Below, one piece after another: positions 27,268 through 40,154 of a stretch of 64,000 nucleotides of DNA. The stretch's first letter is position 1; each line of letters begins with the position of its first letter. The position numbers and the translations under genes were made by a program. The DNA is taken from positions 5,390,501 through 5,454,500 of the forward strand of contig NZ_CP018632.1 of NCBI RefSeq assembly GCF_002215215.1, in the 5' to 3' direction. The DNA comes from Granulosicoccus antarcticus IMCC3135. GTDB lineage: Bacteria; Pseudomonadota; Gammaproteobacteria; Granulosicoccales; Granulosicoccaceae. The notes under the pieces are model-generated. The model was not told the origin of the DNA. It did no database searches and worked only from the letters and a program-made list of their open reading frames with translations.

Positions 27268-28374
27268 ATGAAAACACGCGCAGCAGTAGCTTTCGAAGCG
27301 GGCAAACCATTAGAGATTGTCGAGGTCGACCTGGAAGGACCAAGAGCGGGTGAAGTCCTGGTAGAAATCAAGGCAACCGGTCTTTGTCATACTGATGAAT
27401 TTACCCGTTCAGGTGCAGATCCTGAAGGTGCATTCCCGGCAATTCTCGGCCATGAAGGCGCTGGCGTCGTGCTGGAAGTCGGCCCGGGCGTGACCAGTCT
27501 GGTACCTGGCGATCACGTCATTCCTCTGTATACCGCAGAATGTCGTGAGTGCGAATATTGCCTCAACCCAAAAACCAATCTGTGCCAGAAAGTGCGGACC
27601 ACCCAGGGCCAGGGTGTCATGCCCGACGGCACCTCTCGTTTTTCATACAAGGGCAAGCCCATTCTGCACTACATGGGTTGCTCCACATTCTCCAACTACA
27701 CGGTTCTGCCCGAGATCTCTCTGGCCAAGGTACGTAAAGACGCTCCATTCGACAAGATCTGCTACATCGGTTGTGGTGTCACCACAGGTATCGGCGCTGT
27801 CATGTTCACCGCCAAGGTCGAGCCTAACTCCACAGCTGTTGTTTTCGGCCTGGGCGGCATTGGTCTTAACGTTATCCAGGGTCTGCGCATGGTGGGTGCC
27901 CGACAGATCATCGGTGTCGACATGAACCCTGCCAAGGAAGCGGTGGGCCGCAAGTTCGGTATGACCGACTTCGTCAATCCGAAAGATCACGCTGATCTGG
28001 TCGGTCATCTGGTCGAATTGACAGGCGGCGGCGCTGATTATTCTTTCGAATGCATCGGCAATGTCGACGTCATGCGTCAAGCCCTCGAGTGCTGTCACAA
28101 GGGCTGGGGTGAAAGTATCATCATCGGCGTTGCAGGCGCTGGTAAAGAGATCACCACACGCCCCTTCCAACTGGTTACTGGCCGCTCCTGGCGCGGTACT
28201 GCCTTCGGTGGTGCACGAGGTCGAACTGATGTGCCAAAGATTGTGGATATGTATATGGAAGGTCGCATCGATATCGACAGCCTCATCACCAGCACCATGC
28301 CACTGGAAGATATCAACAAGGGCTTTGAGATGATGCACACCGGTGAAGGTATCCGGAGTGTGGTGCTGTACTGA
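27268..28374 (+). CDS. frmA: S-(hydroxymethyl)glutathione dehydrogenase (class III alcohol dehydrogenase)
   Basis: This 368-residue zinc enzyme oxidises the glutathione adduct of formaldehyde to S-formylglutathione. Catalytic zinc ligands are in [10 protein letters not shown] and GHEGAG. The four structural-zinc cysteines are in [16 protein letters not shown], and the NAD-binding motif is [16 protein letters not shown]. The stop codon overlaps the ATG of the hydrolase gene that performs the next step, so the two form an operon for formaldehyde detoxification. Confidence 0.96.
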   Translation: MKTRAAVAFEAGKPLEIVEVDLEGPRAGEVLVEIKATGLCHTDEFTRSGADPEGAFPAILGHEGAGVVLEVGPGVTSLVPGDHVIPLYTAECRECEYCLNPKTNLCQKVRTTQGQGVMPDGTSRFSYKGKPILHYMGCSTFSNYTVLPEISLAKVRKDAPFDKICYIGCGVTTGIGAVMFTAKVEPNSTAVVFGLGGIGLNVIQGLRMVGARQIIGVDMNPAKEAVGRKFGMTDFVNPKDHADLVGHLVELTGGGADYSFECIGNVDVMRQALECCHKGWGESIIIGVAGAGKEITTRPFQLVTGRSWRGTAFGGARGRTDVPKIVDMYMEGRIDIDSLITSTMPLEDINKGFEMMHTGEGIRSVVLY

Positions 28375-29216
28375 TGGAAACAATTTCCAGCTGGACAAGT
28401 TTTGGCGGCAAGCTGTCTGTGCATCAGCACGACAGCGAACTGTGCCAATGCCCGATGCAATTTGCGGTGTACACACCACCGCAAGTAACGGCAGGCTCAA
28501 CTGAGAAAGTTCCGGTTATCTGGTACCTCTCAGGCCTGACCTGCAACTGGTCTAACGTCATGGAAAAGTCAGGATTGCAACGTATCGCTGCGAAACTGGG
28601 CGTCATGATCATTGCACCTGACACCAGCCCGCGTGGCGACGATGTGCCTAACGATGATGCCTACGACCTGGGACAGGGAGCCGGTTTCTACCTGAGTGCG
28701 ACACAAGAACCATGGTCAACCCACTTTCACATGGATCGCTATCTTGTCGAAGAGCTCTCAGCACTGGTGTTCAAGGAATTTGCTGGTGATGCCGATCGAC
28801 AAGGCATCATGGGTCATTCCATGGGAGGCCACGGTGCTCTTACTCTGCATCTGAAGCACCCTGAGACCTTTCGCTCTGTATCTGCACTCTCCCCTATAGC
28901 ATCCCCTGCGCAGGTACCCTGGGGCGAAAAGGCCTTCACCACCTATCTGGGTGATGATCGCAGTCAGTGGTCGGACTATGATGCAACTGAGCTGGTTGGC
29001 AAGCAGCCCAGCAAGGCTCACATTCTGGTTGATACCGGTGATGCGGATCCGTTCCTGGAAGAACAACTGCGACCTGCACTGTTCATCGACGCCTGCCAGA
29101 AGGCCGGTCAGTCGCTGAACTATCGCATTCAACCGGGTTACGATCATTCCTACTGGTTCATCGCCAGCGTGATCGAGGATCATCTGGAGCATCACGCAGC
29201 CATACTCAAAGGCTGA
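28374..29216 (+). CDS. frmB: S-formylglutathione hydrolase
   Basis: A 280-residue esterase-D-type serine hydrolase that splits S-formylglutathione into formate and glutathione. Markers are WYLSGLTCNWSNVMEKSG, the nucleophile motif GHSMGGHGAL (Ser about residue 148), the acid in DTGDADPFL and the His in YDHSYWF. It starts at 28374, sharing one base with the end of frmA. Its own stop is followed by 117 bp containing a strong hairpin before selO. Confidence 0.96.
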   Translation: METISSWTSFGGKLSVHQHDSELCQCPMQFAVYTPPQVTAGSTEKVPVIWYLSGLTCNWSNVMEKSGLQRIAAKLGVMIIAPDTSPRGDDVPNDDAYDLGQGAGFYLSATQEPWSTHFHMDRYLVEELSALVFKEFAGDADRQGIMGHSMGGHGALTLHLKHPETFRSVSALSPIASPAQVPWGEKAFTTYLGDDRSQWSDYDATELVGKQPSKAHILVDTGDADPFLEEQLRPALFIDACQKAGQSLNYRIQPGYDHSYWFIASVIEDHLEHHAAILKG

Positions 29217-29279
29217 ATCAGGCACGCTTGATTCAACGCTTTGCGACAGGCAAACCGATGCTTGTTTGATAGGCTTGCG

Positions 29280-29321
29280 GTTCTCGGGTAAGGTGGAACG
29301 TATCCCCTCTTACCCGAGAAC
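29280..29321. promoter_or_regulatory. 13-bp perfect inverted repeat in the selO leader
   Basis: GTTCTCGGGTAAG (29280-29292) and its exact reverse complement (29309-29321) enclose 16 bases and end 12 bases before the selO start codon. No T-run follows, so it does not look like a simple frmB terminator. It could be an RNA hairpin masking the selO ribosome site, or a dimeric operator. Confidence 0.5.
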
Positions 29322-29333
29322 TTGCAGGTTATC

Positions 29334-30899
29334 ATGCCGTCGACTCCCGACTCAGTGAACATCCCGTTTGACAACAGCTACTCAGCGTTGGCACCGGAGT
29401 TCCATCAACACCTGAACCCAACCCCCGTCAGCCACCCTGAGCTGATCATCGTCAATGATGAGCTCGCTGCACAGCTGGGAATCGAAGCCAGTGAGTTACG
29501 CAGTGAGGCTGGCATCAGCCTGCTTGCCGGCAACTCGGTACACCCGGATTCCACCCCTATTGCCATGGCCTACGCTGGCCATCAGTTCGGCAATTGGGTG
29601 CCGCAACTGGGTGACGGTCGTGCCCTGCTGCTCGGAGAGGTGATTGACACACAGGGTGTTCGTCGCGATATACAGCTCAAGGGCGCTGGGCGCACACCCT
29701 ACTCTCGCGGCGGTGATGGACGCAACTGGATAGGTCCGGTCTTGCGTGAATACGTCGTCAGCGAGGCCATGGCGGCTCTGGGCGTCCCCACCACCCGGGC
29801 ATTGGCGGCTGTGACCACTGGCGATCACGTTATGCGCGAACAGGGTGCCTTGCCTGGTGCGATTCTCACACGAGTTGCCAGGAGCCATATTCGCGTCGGC
29901 ACCTTTCAGTATTTTGCTGCCCGACAAAACCAGACAGCTATCGAGCAATTGATTCAGCACGTCATTGCCCGTCATTACCCTGAAGCGGCACAGGCTGAGA
30001 ATCCAACCCTGGCGCTACTGGATGCCGTTATCGAAGCACAGGCCTCACTGGTGTCTCACTGGCAATCCATCGGATTCATACACGGTGTCATGAATACCGA
30101 TAACTCATCGATCAGTGGTGACACTATCGATTATGGCCCCTGTGCGTTCATGGACACCTATTCTGCAGACAAGGTCTTCAGTTCAATTGATCGTGGCGCA
30201 CGCTACGCCTATCAGAATCAACCACGCATCACGCAGTGGAATCTGGTGAATTTTGCGCAATGCCTATTGTCACTGCTGCACGAAGACCAGGAAGAAGCGG
30301 TGAAACTGGCGCAAGCATCCATCAACCGCTTTGATGAGTACTTCGTTGCTTATTACCTGCAGCGTATGCGAGCCAAGCTGGGCCTGACCACCGAGCAAGA
30401 TGATGACCTGGCACTGATCAGCAGCCTGCTGACTCTGATGGAAAACAATGCTCTGGATTTCACGGTTACCTTCCGACAACTGACACATCGTTCAGCAAGT
30501 GACCCGTTTGCGCCTGGCGGCAAACTGTACGACTGGCATCTGCGCTGGCAACAACGAATCGACTTGCAGGCGGAAATTATTCAGGATGCTCAGGACACTG
30601 CCCAGGACACTGACGAAGATCAGCTCAACGGTAAAAAGCCGGCCATTGACCCCGCCCTGCTCACCGCGGCCCACGAGGCGGCAATCAAACTCATGGAGCA
30701 AAGCAACCCGGCCATCATTCCGCGCAATCATCAGGTTGAAGCCGTCATTGCGGCCGCACTCGATAACAATGATTTCGCCCCGTTCCATACCCTGCTTGAG
30801 GCTGTCACCCAGCCTTTCGACAGTGCCCATGAAAACGGGATTTTTGCAGCGCCGCCAGCTCCCGAAGAGACCGTCACTCAGACATTTTGCGGAACCTGA
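29334..30899 (+). CDS. selO: Protein adenylyltransferase SelO (YdiU family)
   Basis: A 521-residue pseudokinase-fold enzyme that transfers AMP to proteins. Family motifs are QLGDGRALLLGE, KGAGRTPYSRGGDGR and HGVMNTDNSSISGDTIDYGP. The C-terminus ends in Cys-Gly-Thr; this Cys occupies the place of selenocysteine in eukaryotic SelO. The ATG at 29334 is used; the frame extends to a TTG at 29322. A strong hairpin lies immediately before the start. Confidence 0.94.
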   Translation: MPSTPDSVNIPFDNSYSALAPEFHQHLNPTPVSHPELIIVNDELAAQLGIEASELRSEAGISLLAGNSVHPDSTPIAMAYAGHQFGNWVPQLGDGRALLLGEVIDTQGVRRDIQLKGAGRTPYSRGGDGRNWIGPVLREYVVSEAMAALGVPTTRALAAVTTGDHVMREQGALPGAILTRVARSHIRVGTFQYFAARQNQTAIEQLIQHVIARHYPEAAQAENPTLALLDAVIEAQASLVSHWQSIGFIHGVMNTDNSSISGDTIDYGPCAFMDTYSADKVFSSIDRGARYAYQNQPRITQWNLVNFAQCLLSLLHEDQEEAVKLAQASINRFDEYFVAYYLQRMRAKLGLTTEQDDDLALISSLLTLMENNALDFTVTFRQLTHRSASDPFAPGGKLYDWHLRWQQRIDLQAEIIQDAQDTAQDTDEDQLNGKKPAIDPALLTAAHEAAIKLMEQSNPAIIPRNHQVEAVIAAALDNNDFAPFHTLLEAVTQPFDSAHENGIFAAPPAPEETVTQTFCGT

Positions 30900-30912
30900 G
30901 GGGCTTCATCTC

Positions 30913-30946
30913 TAACCCGGGCTCTTGTTTCACGAGCCCTTGGTTA
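30913..30946. terminator. Hairpin between convergent selO and MTIP genes
   Basis: TAACC and GGGCTC pair with GAGCCC and GGTTA around a 9-base loop, with a small internal mismatch. It lies 13 bases after the selO stop and before the convergent phosphorylase stop, so it probably terminates one or both transcripts. Confidence 0.55.
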
Positions 30947-30978
30947 GTGAGTTAGTCAATCGGTCAGCTTGCCGCTCA

Positions 30979-31737
30979 TTACCCAGCCATCAACGTTCCA
31001 TCGCGCAAGGTCGTGTTGAGGACCTTGCAGGCATTCTTCATGGCTGCCTGAATGGCCGCGGGTAAGGCCGTTGTATCGATAGGTTTGTTATCGATACCGG
31101 CGGCCGCATTGACCACCACACCACAACAAGCATAGGCAATGCCCAGTTCGGCAGCCAGCGCCGCTTCTGGCATACCGGTCATGCCGACGATGGTACAGCC
31201 GTCATTGGCCATGCGGACAATTTCAGCAGCCGTCTCCAGTCGTGGCCCCTGGGTCACACCATAAACACCGCTGTCTACCAGTGTGATACCCGGACTTGAC
31301 TTGGCGCCATCAATCAGAGCCTGTCGCAGCTGCTCGTTGTAGGGGTAGCTGAAGTCGATATGCTCGACCGGATCATCGCCGCCATCGAAAAAGGTATTCT
31401 CGCGCGCGCTGGTGTAATCGATGATCTGGTGCGGGATCACAATCGAGCCGACCGTACAGTCTTTGTGAATTCCGCCGACAGCCCCCACAGCAATGATCTG
31501 CTCGATACCGACACTGTTCAGCGCCCAGATATTGGCGCAGTAATTGACGCGATGAGGTGGAATACGGTGGGTAACGCCGTGGCGTGCCATAAAGGCTACT
31601 TCGCGCCCTCCCAGCTCACCAAAGACAATCGGGCAGGACGGTGCGCCATAGGGTGTCTTGACCATTTCCCGTCGGGTGACGGTCAGCCCATCCATGCGTG
31701 TCAGACCGGTACCACCGATTATTGCCAGAGTCGTCAT
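30979..31737 (-). CDS. S-methyl-5'-thioinosine phosphorylase (MTAP/PNP family)
   Basis: A 252-residue phosphorylase with IIGGTGL, RHGVTHRIPPHRVNY, AVGAVGGIH, QGPRLETAAEI and MTGMPEAALA. In true methylthioadenosine phosphorylases the segment after CYA reads TDYD and supplies an Asp for adenine; here it is VVVNAAAG, with Asn, as in the 6-oxopurine-specific enzyme of Pseudomonas. It therefore probably splits methylthioinosine, which implies a methylthioadenosine deaminase elsewhere. It abuts ispF by one base and ends the minus-strand housekeeping run. Confidence 0.85.
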   Translation of the reverse strand: MTTLAIIGGTGLTRMDGLTVTRREMVKTPYGAPSCPIVFGELGGREVAFMARHGVTHRIPPHRVNYCANIWALNSVGIEQIIAVGAVGGIHKDCTVGSIVIPHQIIDYTSARENTFFDGGDDPVEHIDFSYPYNEQLRQALIDGAKSSPGITLVDSGVYGVTQGPRLETAAEIVRMANDGCTIVGMTGMPEAALAAELGIAYACCGVVVNAAAGIDNKPIDTTALPAAIQAAMKNACKVLNTTLRDGTLMAG

Positions 31738-32234
31738 TACACAGATCCTTGAGTTAGCTCACCAGATTCGGATAACAGCACTGAGGCCATTGCCGCAATA
31801 CCTTCTTCACGCCCACAAAAACCCAGCTGCTCGGTGGTTGTAGCCTTGACGTTTATACGAGACAGCTCCATCTGCAAATCAGCGGCCAGTATCTGACAGA
31901 TGGTTGCAATATGTGGGCTCATCTTCGGTCTCTGGGCAATGATCGTGGCATCCAGACTGGTGCACTGCAATCCCCTTTCACTCAATTGTGCAACCACCTG
32001 GCGCAGCAAATCACGACTGTCTGCCCCCTTATAGGCGGCGTCAGTATCCGGAAAATGTCGTCCAATGTCACCCAGCCCGGCAGCACCCAGCAAGGCATCG
32101 CTGATGGCATGCAGCAAGACATCACCATCAGAATGGGCTCGAAATGCCTTTTCAAAGTCGATCCGTACACCACCCAGCATCAGGTGATCGCCTTCCATGA
32201 AGGCATGTACGTCGAATCCACTGCCGATTCTCAT
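31737..32234 (-). CDS. ispF: 2-C-methyl-D-erythritol 2,4-cyclodiphosphate synthase
   Basis: The 165-residue enzyme makes the cyclic diphosphate of the non-mevalonate isoprenoid pathway. It begins [12 protein letters not shown], where Asp and His bind zinc, and has [29 protein letters not shown] and [16 protein letters not shown]. The start overlaps the ispD stop by 4 bp, so it is coupled to ispD. Confidence 0.97.
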   Translation of the reverse strand: MRIGSGFDVHAFMEGDHLMLGGVRIDFEKAFRAHSDGDVLLHAISDALLGAAGLGDIGRHFPDTDAAYKGADSRDLLRQVVAQLSERGLQCTSLDATIIAQRPKMSPHIATICQILAADLQMELSRINVKATTTEQLGFCGREEGIAAMASVLLSESGELTQGSV

Positions 32235-32947
32235 GTCTGATCCGCAAAATGTGTAAGTAGAAGTCGGGCAACCAGCAAATCGGCTGGTCGCGTCACTTTC
32301 AGGTTCGGTTGTAAAGCTTCGACCAGCTGCGGTTCATGACCCAGGTTTTCCATGGCCGAGGACTCATCGGTAACAGGTATGCCAGACACCTCGCCGTGAC
32401 GACTCGTTTCCAATGCCTCAAGTAGCTCACCGGCACGAAACATCTGCGGCGTCTGGGCCTGCCAGAGCTGGTTGCGACTGACTGTACACTCGATACAGCA
32501 ATACTCATCGGCGCTCTTGAGGGTGTCCTGCACTGGCGTGGCAAGAATACCGCCTATCGCGCCGCTGTTATAAACCGTATCAACAAGCCGTCTGATATCT
32601 GACAGACTCACCAGTGGTCGCGCTGCATCGTGCACCAGAACCCAGGAGGATGGAGCCGCCCTGTCAAGCACATAGCGCAGTCCTGCCAGTACCGAGTCTG
32701 CCCGTGTAGCACCACCGATGGTTGTATGAACCCGCTCGTCAGCGCCTGCTTCCACCATTGGCCAGTGATCGTCATTCTCTGACAGAGTGACAACGATACC
32801 GTCTACATCCGGTACAGGTAGCAAGCGTGACAATGTATGTTGCAACATGCATTGCTCGCCAAGCATGACGTACTGCTTGGGAATATCGCTGCCCATCCGC
32901 TCGCCGCGGCCAGCCGCAGGCACGATGATCCACATGGCATCGTTCAT
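32231..32947 (-). CDS. ispD: 2-C-methyl-D-erythritol 4-phosphate cytidylyltransferase
   Basis: The 238-residue enzyme activates methylerythritol phosphate with CTP. Visible are the nucleotide loop [18 protein letters not shown], the [11 protein letters not shown] motif and the end of the family domain. It overlaps ftsB upstream and ispF downstream by 4 bp each. CTP for this step is made by PyrG, encoded in the same block. Confidence 0.97.
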   Translation of the reverse strand: MNDAMWIIVPAAGRGERMGSDIPKQYVMLGEQCMLQHTLSRLLPVPDVDGIVVTLSENDDHWPMVEAGADERVHTTIGGATRADSVLAGLRYVLDRAAPSSWVLVHDAARPLVSLSDIRRLVDTVYNSGAIGGILATPVQDTLKSADEYCCIECTVSRNQLWQAQTPQMFRAGELLEALETSRHGEVSGIPVTDESSAMENLGHEPQLVEALQPNLKVTRPADLLVARLLLTHFADQT

Positions 32948-33279
32948 GGTGTCGTCACTGTCGGTGCACTCTCAGCAGGGGGAATCAGAGGCCTGGCACG
33001 CACACTCTGTTCGCGCACAAACTGGTAGAACGTCTCGCCTTCGCCGATCATGCCCAGCTCGGCACGTGCCCGTTCTTCGATAGCATCAAGCCCACTTTTA
33101 AGATCGGCCACTTCGGCCGCCAGCGCTTGATTGCGAATATTCAGACGCACAACTTCCTGACGGCTGACAAGCGCCTCTTCCCTGAGACGCCACACCTCTT
33201 GAATACTGCCATCACCGAACCAGAGCCGGTATTGCAATGCCAGCAGCAATGCCACCAACACCCCGATCAACACCTTCAT
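32944..33279 (-). CDS. ftsB: Cell division protein FtsB
   Basis: A 111-residue bitopic protein: a short N-terminal membrane helix (VLIGVLVALLLALQYRLWFG) then a periplasmic coiled coil (REEALVSRQEVVRLNIRNQA) and the conserved tail ERARAELGMIGEGETFYQ. FtsB forms the FtsQBL complex of the divisome. The position just upstream of ispD is the standard gammaproteobacterial arrangement. Confidence 0.95.
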   Translation of the reverse strand: MKVLIGVLVALLLALQYRLWFGDGSIQEVWRLREEALVSRQEVVRLNIRNQALAAEVADLKSGLDAIEERARAELGMIGEGETFYQFVREQSVRARPLIPPAESAPTVTTP

Positions 33280-33379
33280 GGCATCATCAATCGAACGGCT
33301 ACACGCCGCTCATATCGATTGATAATCCCCCGAGAAGTGCTGATCAGGACACGACAGGATTGATTCGGCAAACCAGTCA

Positions 33380-34738
<1,359 letters not shown>

Positions 34739-34750
34739 TCAGAGTGCTTC

Positions 34751-34790
34751 CGCCGGAGGATAGAACTGCACAGGTTACCCCTATCCGGCG
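34751..34790. terminator. Imperfect hairpin after kdsA
   Basis: CGCCGG...ATAG can pair with CTATCCGGCG with a 3-base bulge and a 17-base loop, just beyond the kdsA stop and before eno. It may be a weak terminator or processing site inside the run. Confidence 0.35.
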
Positions 34791-34793
34791 TTA

Positions 34794-35633
34794 TCAGCTC
34801 AGATACGGCGTTTCCGCCAGTTCGCCTGCCTTGATTGTACTGTCCAGTCGCATCAATGTTTCAAGCAGTGATTGCAACTGATCCAGAGGCCAGGCGTTGG
34901 GTCCGTCGCTCAGCGCCTTGGCCGGGTTCGGATGAGTTTCCATGAACAGACCGGAAACTCCGGCAGCAACGGCTGCCCGTGCCAGAACAGGGACGAACTC
35001 GCGTTGCCCTCCCGAGCTGCTGCCCTGTCCACCCGGCAACTGTACCGAGTGGGTCGCATCAAAAACGACCGGACAACCAGTACTACGCATGATGGCCAGG
35101 CCACGCATGTCGGATACCAGGTTGTTGTAACCAAAGGAGGCTCCACGTTCGCACACCATGATCTGCTGGTTACCGACCGCATGAGCCTTCGCAACGACGT
35201 GCTGCATGTCTGCAGGGGCCAGAAACTGACCTTTCTTGATGTTGACAGGCTTGCCGGCGCGCGCAACCCGTTCGATAAAATTGGTCTGCCGGCACAAAAA
35301 AGCCGGTGTTTGTAGCACGTCCACCACATCGGCGACTTCGTCAATGGGGGTGTCTTCATGCACATCGGTCAGCACTGGCACACCGACCTCATCCCGGACC
35401 TTGGCCAGAATGCGCAGGCCTTCCTCGATGCCCGGGCCCCTGAAGCTGAGCTGCGAGGAACGATTGGCCTTATCAAACGAGGACTTGTAGATGAACGGAA
35501 TACCCAGCTCCGCCGTCATACGCTTGAGCGTGACGGCGGTGCTCATGGCCATGTCCTCGGATTCGATTGCACACGGACCTGCAATCAGAAACATCGGTTT
35601 ATTCAAGCCAACTTCGAAACCACAGAGCTGCAT
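34794..35633 (-). CDS. kdsA: 3-deoxy-8-phosphooctulonate synthase (KDO-8-phosphate synthase)
   Basis: The 279-residue enzyme condenses arabinose 5-phosphate with phosphoenolpyruvate to make KDO-8-phosphate for lipopolysaccharide. Markers: [55 protein letters not shown] and the [11 protein letters not shown] loop. A good ribosome site (AAGGG) precedes the ATG at 35633. Its substrate phosphoenolpyruvate is the product of neighbouring eno. Confidence 0.98.
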   Translation of the reverse strand: MQLCGFEVGLNKPMFLIAGPCAIESEDMAMSTAVTLKRMTAELGIPFIYKSSFDKANRSSQLSFRGPGIEEGLRILAKVRDEVGVPVLTDVHEDTPIDEVADVVDVLQTPAFLCRQTNFIERVARAGKPVNIKKGQFLAPADMQHVVAKAHAVGNQQIMVCERGASFGYNNLVSDMRGLAIMRSTGCPVVFDATHSVQLPGGQGSSSGGQREFVPVLARAAVAAGVSGLFMETHPNPAKALSDGPNAWPLDQLQSLLETLMRLDSTIKAGELAETPYLS

Positions 35634-35700
35634 GACAATACCCTTCGTAGATCGCGAGCGTACTCGCGGAATGATTAGCTAGTAAGGATAGCTGATCTAT

Positions 35701-37455
<1,755 letters not shown>

Positions 37456-37558
37456 TCAGGACAGAATATCCTGGGTGCAGACGACGCAAATAAGCGTGAC
37501 GCGGAACGTCCTTGAGAGTCCCGCTACAAAATGCAAGAAGCACCCTGAACGGGCGTTG

Positions 37559-37587
37559 AGATTACCAGAACACGCACAGGCTAACAA
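37559..37587 (-). promoter_or_regulatory. Candidate sigma-70 promoter for pyrG
   Basis: On the minus strand TTGTTA and TAATCT are separated by exactly 17 bases, inside the 239-bp gap between tilS and pyrG. Otherwise I see nothing coding in that gap. Confidence 0.4.
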
Positions 37588-37661
37588 TTGCAAAACACCT
37601 ATCCGTCGCATTCAGTTGACAAGACACTCGTCTCAGCGACTCGAATACGGGCTATACAAGC

Positions 37662-39074
37662 TCAGGGCAGCTCCAATGTCGAGTCTTCCCAGTGACGAGA
37701 AAGCTCCTCCACTGACCTGCCGGCCTCGGATTCAGGCAACTCTTCTGGCGCCAGTGGCGGCGTTACAACCAGCGGCGAGTCATCGATGCGGCAATCCACG
37801 GCCACAGCCAGGTTCCAGATAGCGGCCAGCCGCCCTTCGATGTAAAGCAACGGAATGCTCTCCCGCACCCAGGGTGGTGTGGCCGACTCTTGCAATACTT
37901 TCTTGACGGCCTTGTGATAAGCCGGCTCACCCAGCTTGATCAGCTCCCCCCCTGCACGACTCTTGACGCTGATAGTCCCCGTCAGCGGCAATGTAATGCC
38001 CTGTGCACGACATAATTCGCGAGTCAGGGTCAGACCTGTCTCCTGAATGGTCAGCGGCTCGAACGGGGCTTCCCACTGATAACGGAACGCCTCCACCGGA
38101 GTCTGTGGCAGCAAGAGATAGAGCCTGTCACGATGACGGCGGAATACATAATCACGCACATTCACAATGCCCGCTGAATCATGACGGGCTTCAACCAGGT
38201 CTGTCATCACCTGAATCAGGTCCTGCAGACGCGGCATGCGCAGTCCACGTTGTCGTACAAACAGGCGCAGTGCAGTAAAAGCCCGCTCCCGTGGCAAATC
38301 AGCAATAGCCTGCAGGCTGAGCTCGGTGGTGCCCGGAATGCGAATGTTCGCCAGATCCTGTTGTGCCAGAGTCAACAGACTCTGACTCGCTGCAGCGCTG
38401 CGAAGCGCAGAGCGACTCAGTGTTTCGGCAGCAGCTGGCCAGCGCGTCTTCAGCAGCGGCATGATCGCGTGACGCAGATAGTTGCGATCGTAACGGTAGT
38501 CCTCGTTGGAAGGGTCTTCAATCCAGTCCAGAGCATGGTGCCTGGCCAGAGCCTGCAACGAGGCCTGTGAACAGACCAGCAAAGGTCTGCCCATATAGCC
38601 TTCGCCAAAGTGACGTTTACGTGGGATGGCCGACAGCCCATCCGGACCACTGCCCCGCAATGCCTGCAGCAGAAAGGTTTCGGCCTGGTCTTCTGCATGC
38701 TGGGCCAGCAACAGGTGCTCATCCTTGCCCAGTACTGCGCAGAATTCGGCATAGCGCGCCATACGCGCACTGGCTTCGGGACCTTGCACCCGCGCATCAT
38801 TGTCTTCCCCATACTGGGCATGACGTACTTCCAAAGACACGCCCAATGCCTGGCAGATCTGACGCGCATGATCTGCCCAGCTGGCACTGTCATCCTGCAG
38901 ACCGTGATCGATATGGACAGCCCGCAGTTCGAACTTGCCTTCGGCTTGATCACGCAACTGCGTCATCAGCAACAGGAGTACGTGCGAGTCCAGTCCACCA
39001 CTGTAGGCCACACAATAACGACCGGCCTCCGGCTGTTGCGCCACATAGTGAGCAACGGCCTCGAACGGGGTCAT
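37662..39074 (-). CDS. tilS: tRNA(Ile)-lysidine synthetase
   Basis: A 470-residue enzyme that converts the wobble cytidine of the AUA-reading tRNA-Ile to lysidine. The PP-loop ATP motif is [12 protein letters not shown] (near residue 24), followed by [13 protein letters not shown] and [14 protein letters not shown]. The C-terminal domains ([33 protein letters not shown]) match long TilS. The start overlaps the accA stop by 4 bp. Confidence 0.96.
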   Translation of the reverse strand: MTPFEAVAHYVAQQPEAGRYCVAYSGGLDSHVLLLLMTQLRDQAEGKFELRAVHIDHGLQDDSASWADHARQICQALGVSLEVRHAQYGEDNDARVQGPEASARMARYAEFCAVLGKDEHLLLAQHAEDQAETFLLQALRGSGPDGLSAIPRKRHFGEGYMGRPLLVCSQASLQALARHHALDWIEDPSNEDYRYDRNYLRHAIMPLLKTRWPAAAETLSRSALRSAAASQSLLTLAQQDLANIRIPGTTELSLQAIADLPRERAFTALRLFVRQRGLRMPRLQDLIQVMTDLVEARHDSAGIVNVRDYVFRRHRDRLYLLLPQTPVEAFRYQWEAPFEPLTIQETGLTLTRELCRAQGITLPLTGTISVKSRAGGELIKLGEPAYHKAVKKVLQESATPPWVRESIPLLYIEGRLAAIWNLAVAVDCRIDDSPLVVTPPLAPEELPESEAGRSVEELSRHWEDSTLELP

Positions 39075-40033
39075 GCGTTTTCCTTGTACTGCCCGTATGC
39101 GCGCAACTTTTCCTGACGATTGGACAACAGAGTGTCCAGCGGCAAGCTGGATAGCAATGCCAACTCTTCGAACAGAGCCACTTGCATATTGACAGCCATC
39201 TGCTGCGGATCACGGTGTGCACCGCCCAGAGGCTCGCCGATAATCCGATCGACCAGTTCCAGCTCCATCAAACGCTCGGAGGTAATACCCATGGCCTCGG
39301 CAGCATCCGCCGCCTTGTCGACACTCTTGTACAAGATGGAGGCGCAGCCTTCAGGACTGATGACCGAGTACACCGCATATTGCAGCATCATGACTCTGTC
39401 ACCGACGCCGATAGCCAGGGCGCCGCCCGAGCCGCCTTCACCGATAACCGTGCAGATGATGGGAGTCTTGAGACCTGCCATGACGAACAGATTGCGTGCA
39501 ATCGCCTCGCTCTGGCCCCGCTCCTCAGCACCGATACCCGGATAAGCACCTGGCGTATCGATAAAAGTGATGACCGGCAGTGAGAAACGCTCGGCCAGCT
39601 CCATCAGGCGTTTGGCCTTGCGGTAGCCTTCGGGCCGTGGCATGCCGAAGTTGCGATGAATCTTTTCCTTGGTGTCCCGGCCCTTCTCATGACCGATGAC
39701 CACGACAGGCTTACCATTGAGCCTGGCGGTGCCACCAATGATGGCGTAGTCATCGGCGTAGAGCCGATCACCGTGCAGCTCGTCAAAGTCCGTGAAGACA
39801 TTGTCGATGTAGAAGCGCGTGTAGGGGCGCTGCGGGTGCCGAGCCAGCTGGGCTATCTGCCAGGAGCTTAATTTGGAGAAAATGCTGCCAGTCAGCGAGT
39901 CACACTTCTTTTTGAGAGTGTCGACTTCCTCGCTGATGTTGATATGCGCCTCGTCGGTTGCAAACTGCAACTCGCGAATCTTAGCCTCCAATTCGGCAAT
40001 TGGCTGCTCAAAGTCAAGAAAATTGGGGTTCAT
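39071..40033 (-). CDS. accA: Acetyl-CoA carboxylase carboxyltransferase subunit alpha
   Basis: The 320-residue subunit forms malonyl-CoA with AccD in fatty-acid synthesis. Markers: [65 protein letters not shown] and [15 protein letters not shown]. It lies between dnaE and tilS, the common gammaproteobacterial order. The 121-bp gap to dnaE holds nothing coding. Confidence 0.98.
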   Translation of the reverse strand: MNPNFLDFEQPIAELEAKIRELQFATDEAHINISEEVDTLKKKCDSLTGSIFSKLSSWQIAQLARHPQRPYTRFYIDNVFTDFDELHGDRLYADDYAIIGGTARLNGKPVVVIGHEKGRDTKEKIHRNFGMPRPEGYRKAKRLMELAERFSLPVITFIDTPGAYPGIGAEERGQSEAIARNLFVMAGLKTPIICTVIGEGGSGGALAIGVGDRVMMLQYAVYSVISPEGCASILYKSVDKAADAAEAMGITSERLMELELVDRIIGEPLGGAHRDPQQMAVNMQVALFEELALLSSLPLDTLLSNRQEKLRAYGQYKENA

Positions 40034-40154
40034 GGAGTAAGCGACAGCGCCTTTGGCATTCAGTGGGTACTAGTGTACTGGATAGTGGAGATTGTTGAAA
40101 TTCAAACAGTTCCGTTAATCGCAAAGTGCGACCGTTGACCGGCGATTACGACAC

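Noticed and set aside
27643-28500. 285-codon open frame on the minus strand
   Set aside because: Antisense to frmA/frmB, which are unmistakable.
35653-35668. Short palindrome CGCGAG-CGTA-CTCGCG between pyrG and kdsA
   Set aside because: Only a 6-bp stem without T-run, inside a co-oriented gene run; too weak to call a terminator or operator.
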